The notes under the pieces: model-generated
Told to the model about the DNA's origin: nothing
What the model saw: only the letters and a program-made list of their open reading frames with translations
The model's database searches: none
Assembly (NCBI GenBank): GCA_946480995.1
Contig: CAMLMF010000189.1
Location: 1 to 5,775, forward strand
Reading direction: 5' to 3'
DNA length: 5,775 bases
Origin: an uncultured Bdellovibrio sp.
GTDB taxonomy: Bacteria > Bdellovibrionota > Bdellovibrionia > Bdellovibrionales > Bdellovibrionaceae
Made by a program: the position numbers and the translations under genes
In this document: positions 5,038 to 5,775 of the stretch, piece by piece
How the letters are laid out: every line of letters starts with the position of its first letter
Position numbering within the stretch: position 1 is the stretch's first letter

Positions 5038-5427
5038 ATGGCGTCTTCGTCGCACTCACTAGTTATCGGATACGTGTTATGGATTTTTGGTTTTATGGGC
5101 GCGCACCGTTTTTATTATGGCAAACCGATTACCGGGACGATTTGGTTTTGCACTTTAGGTTTATTAGGTGTCGGCTGGTTGATTGATCTTTTCTTAATAC
5201 CATCGATGGATAAGTCGGCGGACCGTCGTTACAAAACGGGTCGAGTTGATTTTAATATTGCTTGGTTGCTTTTAACCTTTTTGGGTTATTTTGGTGTGCA
5301 TCGATTTTACATGGGAAAATGGCTGACCGGATTGTTGTGGCTTTGTACTGGAGGGCTTTTTCTTTTGGGATATCTTTATGATTTTTGGACTTTGAATGAA
5401 CAGGTTTCAGAAGTGAACAGGGGTTAA
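5038..5427 (+). CDS. Tandem TM2-domain inner-membrane protein
   Basis: This 129-residue membrane protein is made of two TM2 domains (PF05154). Copy one spans about residues 7-57 and copy two about 73-123. Each has a helix with G-x2-G, the motif HRFY-x-GK (HRFYYGK at 23-29, HRFYMGK at 88-94), a second helix, and an Asp at its end (Asp50, Asp115). Four membrane helices are therefore expected, linked by a basic loop DKSADRRYKTGR (58-69). TM2 proteins have no settled molecular function in bacteria. Start choice: ATG at 5038, with GAGG (5029-5032) five bases upstream. The alternative GTG at 5032 overlaps that site and is less likely. The DUF1304 gene follows after one base, so the two are probably translated from one transcript. 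Confidence 0.87.
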   Translation: MASSSHSLVIGYVLWIFGFMGAHRFYYGKPITGTIWFCTLGLLGVGWLIDLFLIPSMDKSADRRYKTGRVDFNIAWLLLTFLGYFGVHRFYMGKWLTGLLWLCTGGLFLLGYLYDFWTLNEQVSEVNRG

Positions 5428-5428
5428 A

Positions 5429-5775
5429 ATGATTTCAGTAGTTTTGGTGGCAGTCGTCGCTTTATTGCATTTTTATTTTTTGGTTTTAGAAATGTTCCTA
5501 TGGACGAAGCCACTCGGCATGAAGGTTTTTAGAAACACCCCAGCAAGAGCGCAAGAAACTGCGGTGCTTGCAGCCAATCAAGGTCTTTACAACGGCTTTC
5601 TGGTTGCCGGATTGGTGTGGAGTTTGATGCATCCGGATCCCGTGGTTGCGATGCAACTGAAGTATTTCTTTTTAGGTTGTGTGATTGTCGCCGGTGCCTA
5701 TGGTGCTTACAGCGTCAGTCGGCGTATTCTGTATGTGCAAGCAGGGCCTGCAATTCTTGCACTGCTAGCAACGTA
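5429..5775 (+). CDS. DUF1304 membrane protein, 3'-truncated by window edge
   Basis: The 115 visible residues match the DUF1304 family (PF06993). Landmarks are VLEMFLWTKPLGMKVF (19-34), the very conserved AANQGLYNGFLVAGL (48-62), FFLGCVIVAGAYGA (80-93), and SRRILYVQAGPAILALL (97-113). Four hydrophobic segments (about 1-22, 50-66, 77-95, 100-115) indicate a small inner-membrane protein. Family members are about 115-125 residues, so the gene is almost complete; the final visible bases TA may even begin its stop codon. No biochemical role is established. ATG at 5429 is preceded by AGGGG (5419-5423), which lies within the last codons of the TM2 gene. The one-base gap argues for translational coupling. 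Confidence 0.9.
   Translation, partial: MISVVLVAVVALLHFYFLVLEMFLWTKPLGMKVFRNTPARAQETAVLAANQGLYNGFLVAGLVWSLMHPDPVVAMQLKYFFLGCVIVAGAYGAYSVSRRILYVQAGPAILALLAT

Noticed and set aside
4989..5186. Plus-strand frame overlapping the TM2 gene start
   Set aside because: Different frame from the TM2 protein, and it begins in the promoter region without a ribosome site.

Overview
The window reads as ordinary chromosomal DNA from a free-living Gram-negative bacterium. By eye the base composition is moderate, in the mid-40s % GC (not computed). Genes are tightly packed, ATG and GTG starts are mixed, and AGGAG-type ribosome sites are clear. The gene mix best fits a Bdellovibrio-like predatory bacterium: a secreted L,D-transpeptidase, a DTW-domain tRNA modification enzyme, a divergent Gre factor next to a one-domain asparaginase, and TM2 and DUF1304 membrane proteins. 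This placement rests on protein flavour, not on a marker gene, and is tentative. There are no rRNA or tRNA genes, insertion sequences, CRISPR arrays or phage genes.

Layout. (1) 2-931 (+): the C-terminal part of a YcaQ/AlkZ-type winged-helix DNA glycosylase, cut by the window start. It converges on a minus-strand L,D-transpeptidase (965-1588), and both can use one symmetrical terminator at 925-960. (2) After a 248-base divergent gap, a plus-strand pair of a DTW-domain protein (1837-2565) and an alpha/beta hydrolase (2575-3291) is separated by 9 bases. (3) A minus-strand pair, a Gre-family factor (3816-4295) followed by a stand-alone asparaginase N-domain (3288-3806), runs into the hydrolase. 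The convergent stop codons overlap. (4) A minus-strand small heat shock protein (4421-4843) has its own terminator downstream and a heat-shock-like promoter upstream. (5) A plus-strand pair, a double-TM2 membrane protein (5038-5427) and a DUF1304 membrane protein (5429 to the window end), is spaced by one base.

How the parts fit. Most units are one- or two-gene housekeeping or stress functions: DNA crosslink repair, cell-wall crosslinking, tRNA modification, transcript cleavage and protein folding. No multi-gene defence or biosynthetic system is present. The most structured non-coding DNA is the 194-base divergent region between the heat shock gene and the TM2 gene. It holds two similar promoter-like modules 53 bases apart, an inverted repeat between them, and a cluster of TTCG/CGAA palindromes, one lying inside a likely TM2 promoter. 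The most unusual proteins are the single-domain asparaginase, which keeps its N-domain catalytic residues, and the Gre factor with an altered coiled-coil tip. These two form an apparent operon.
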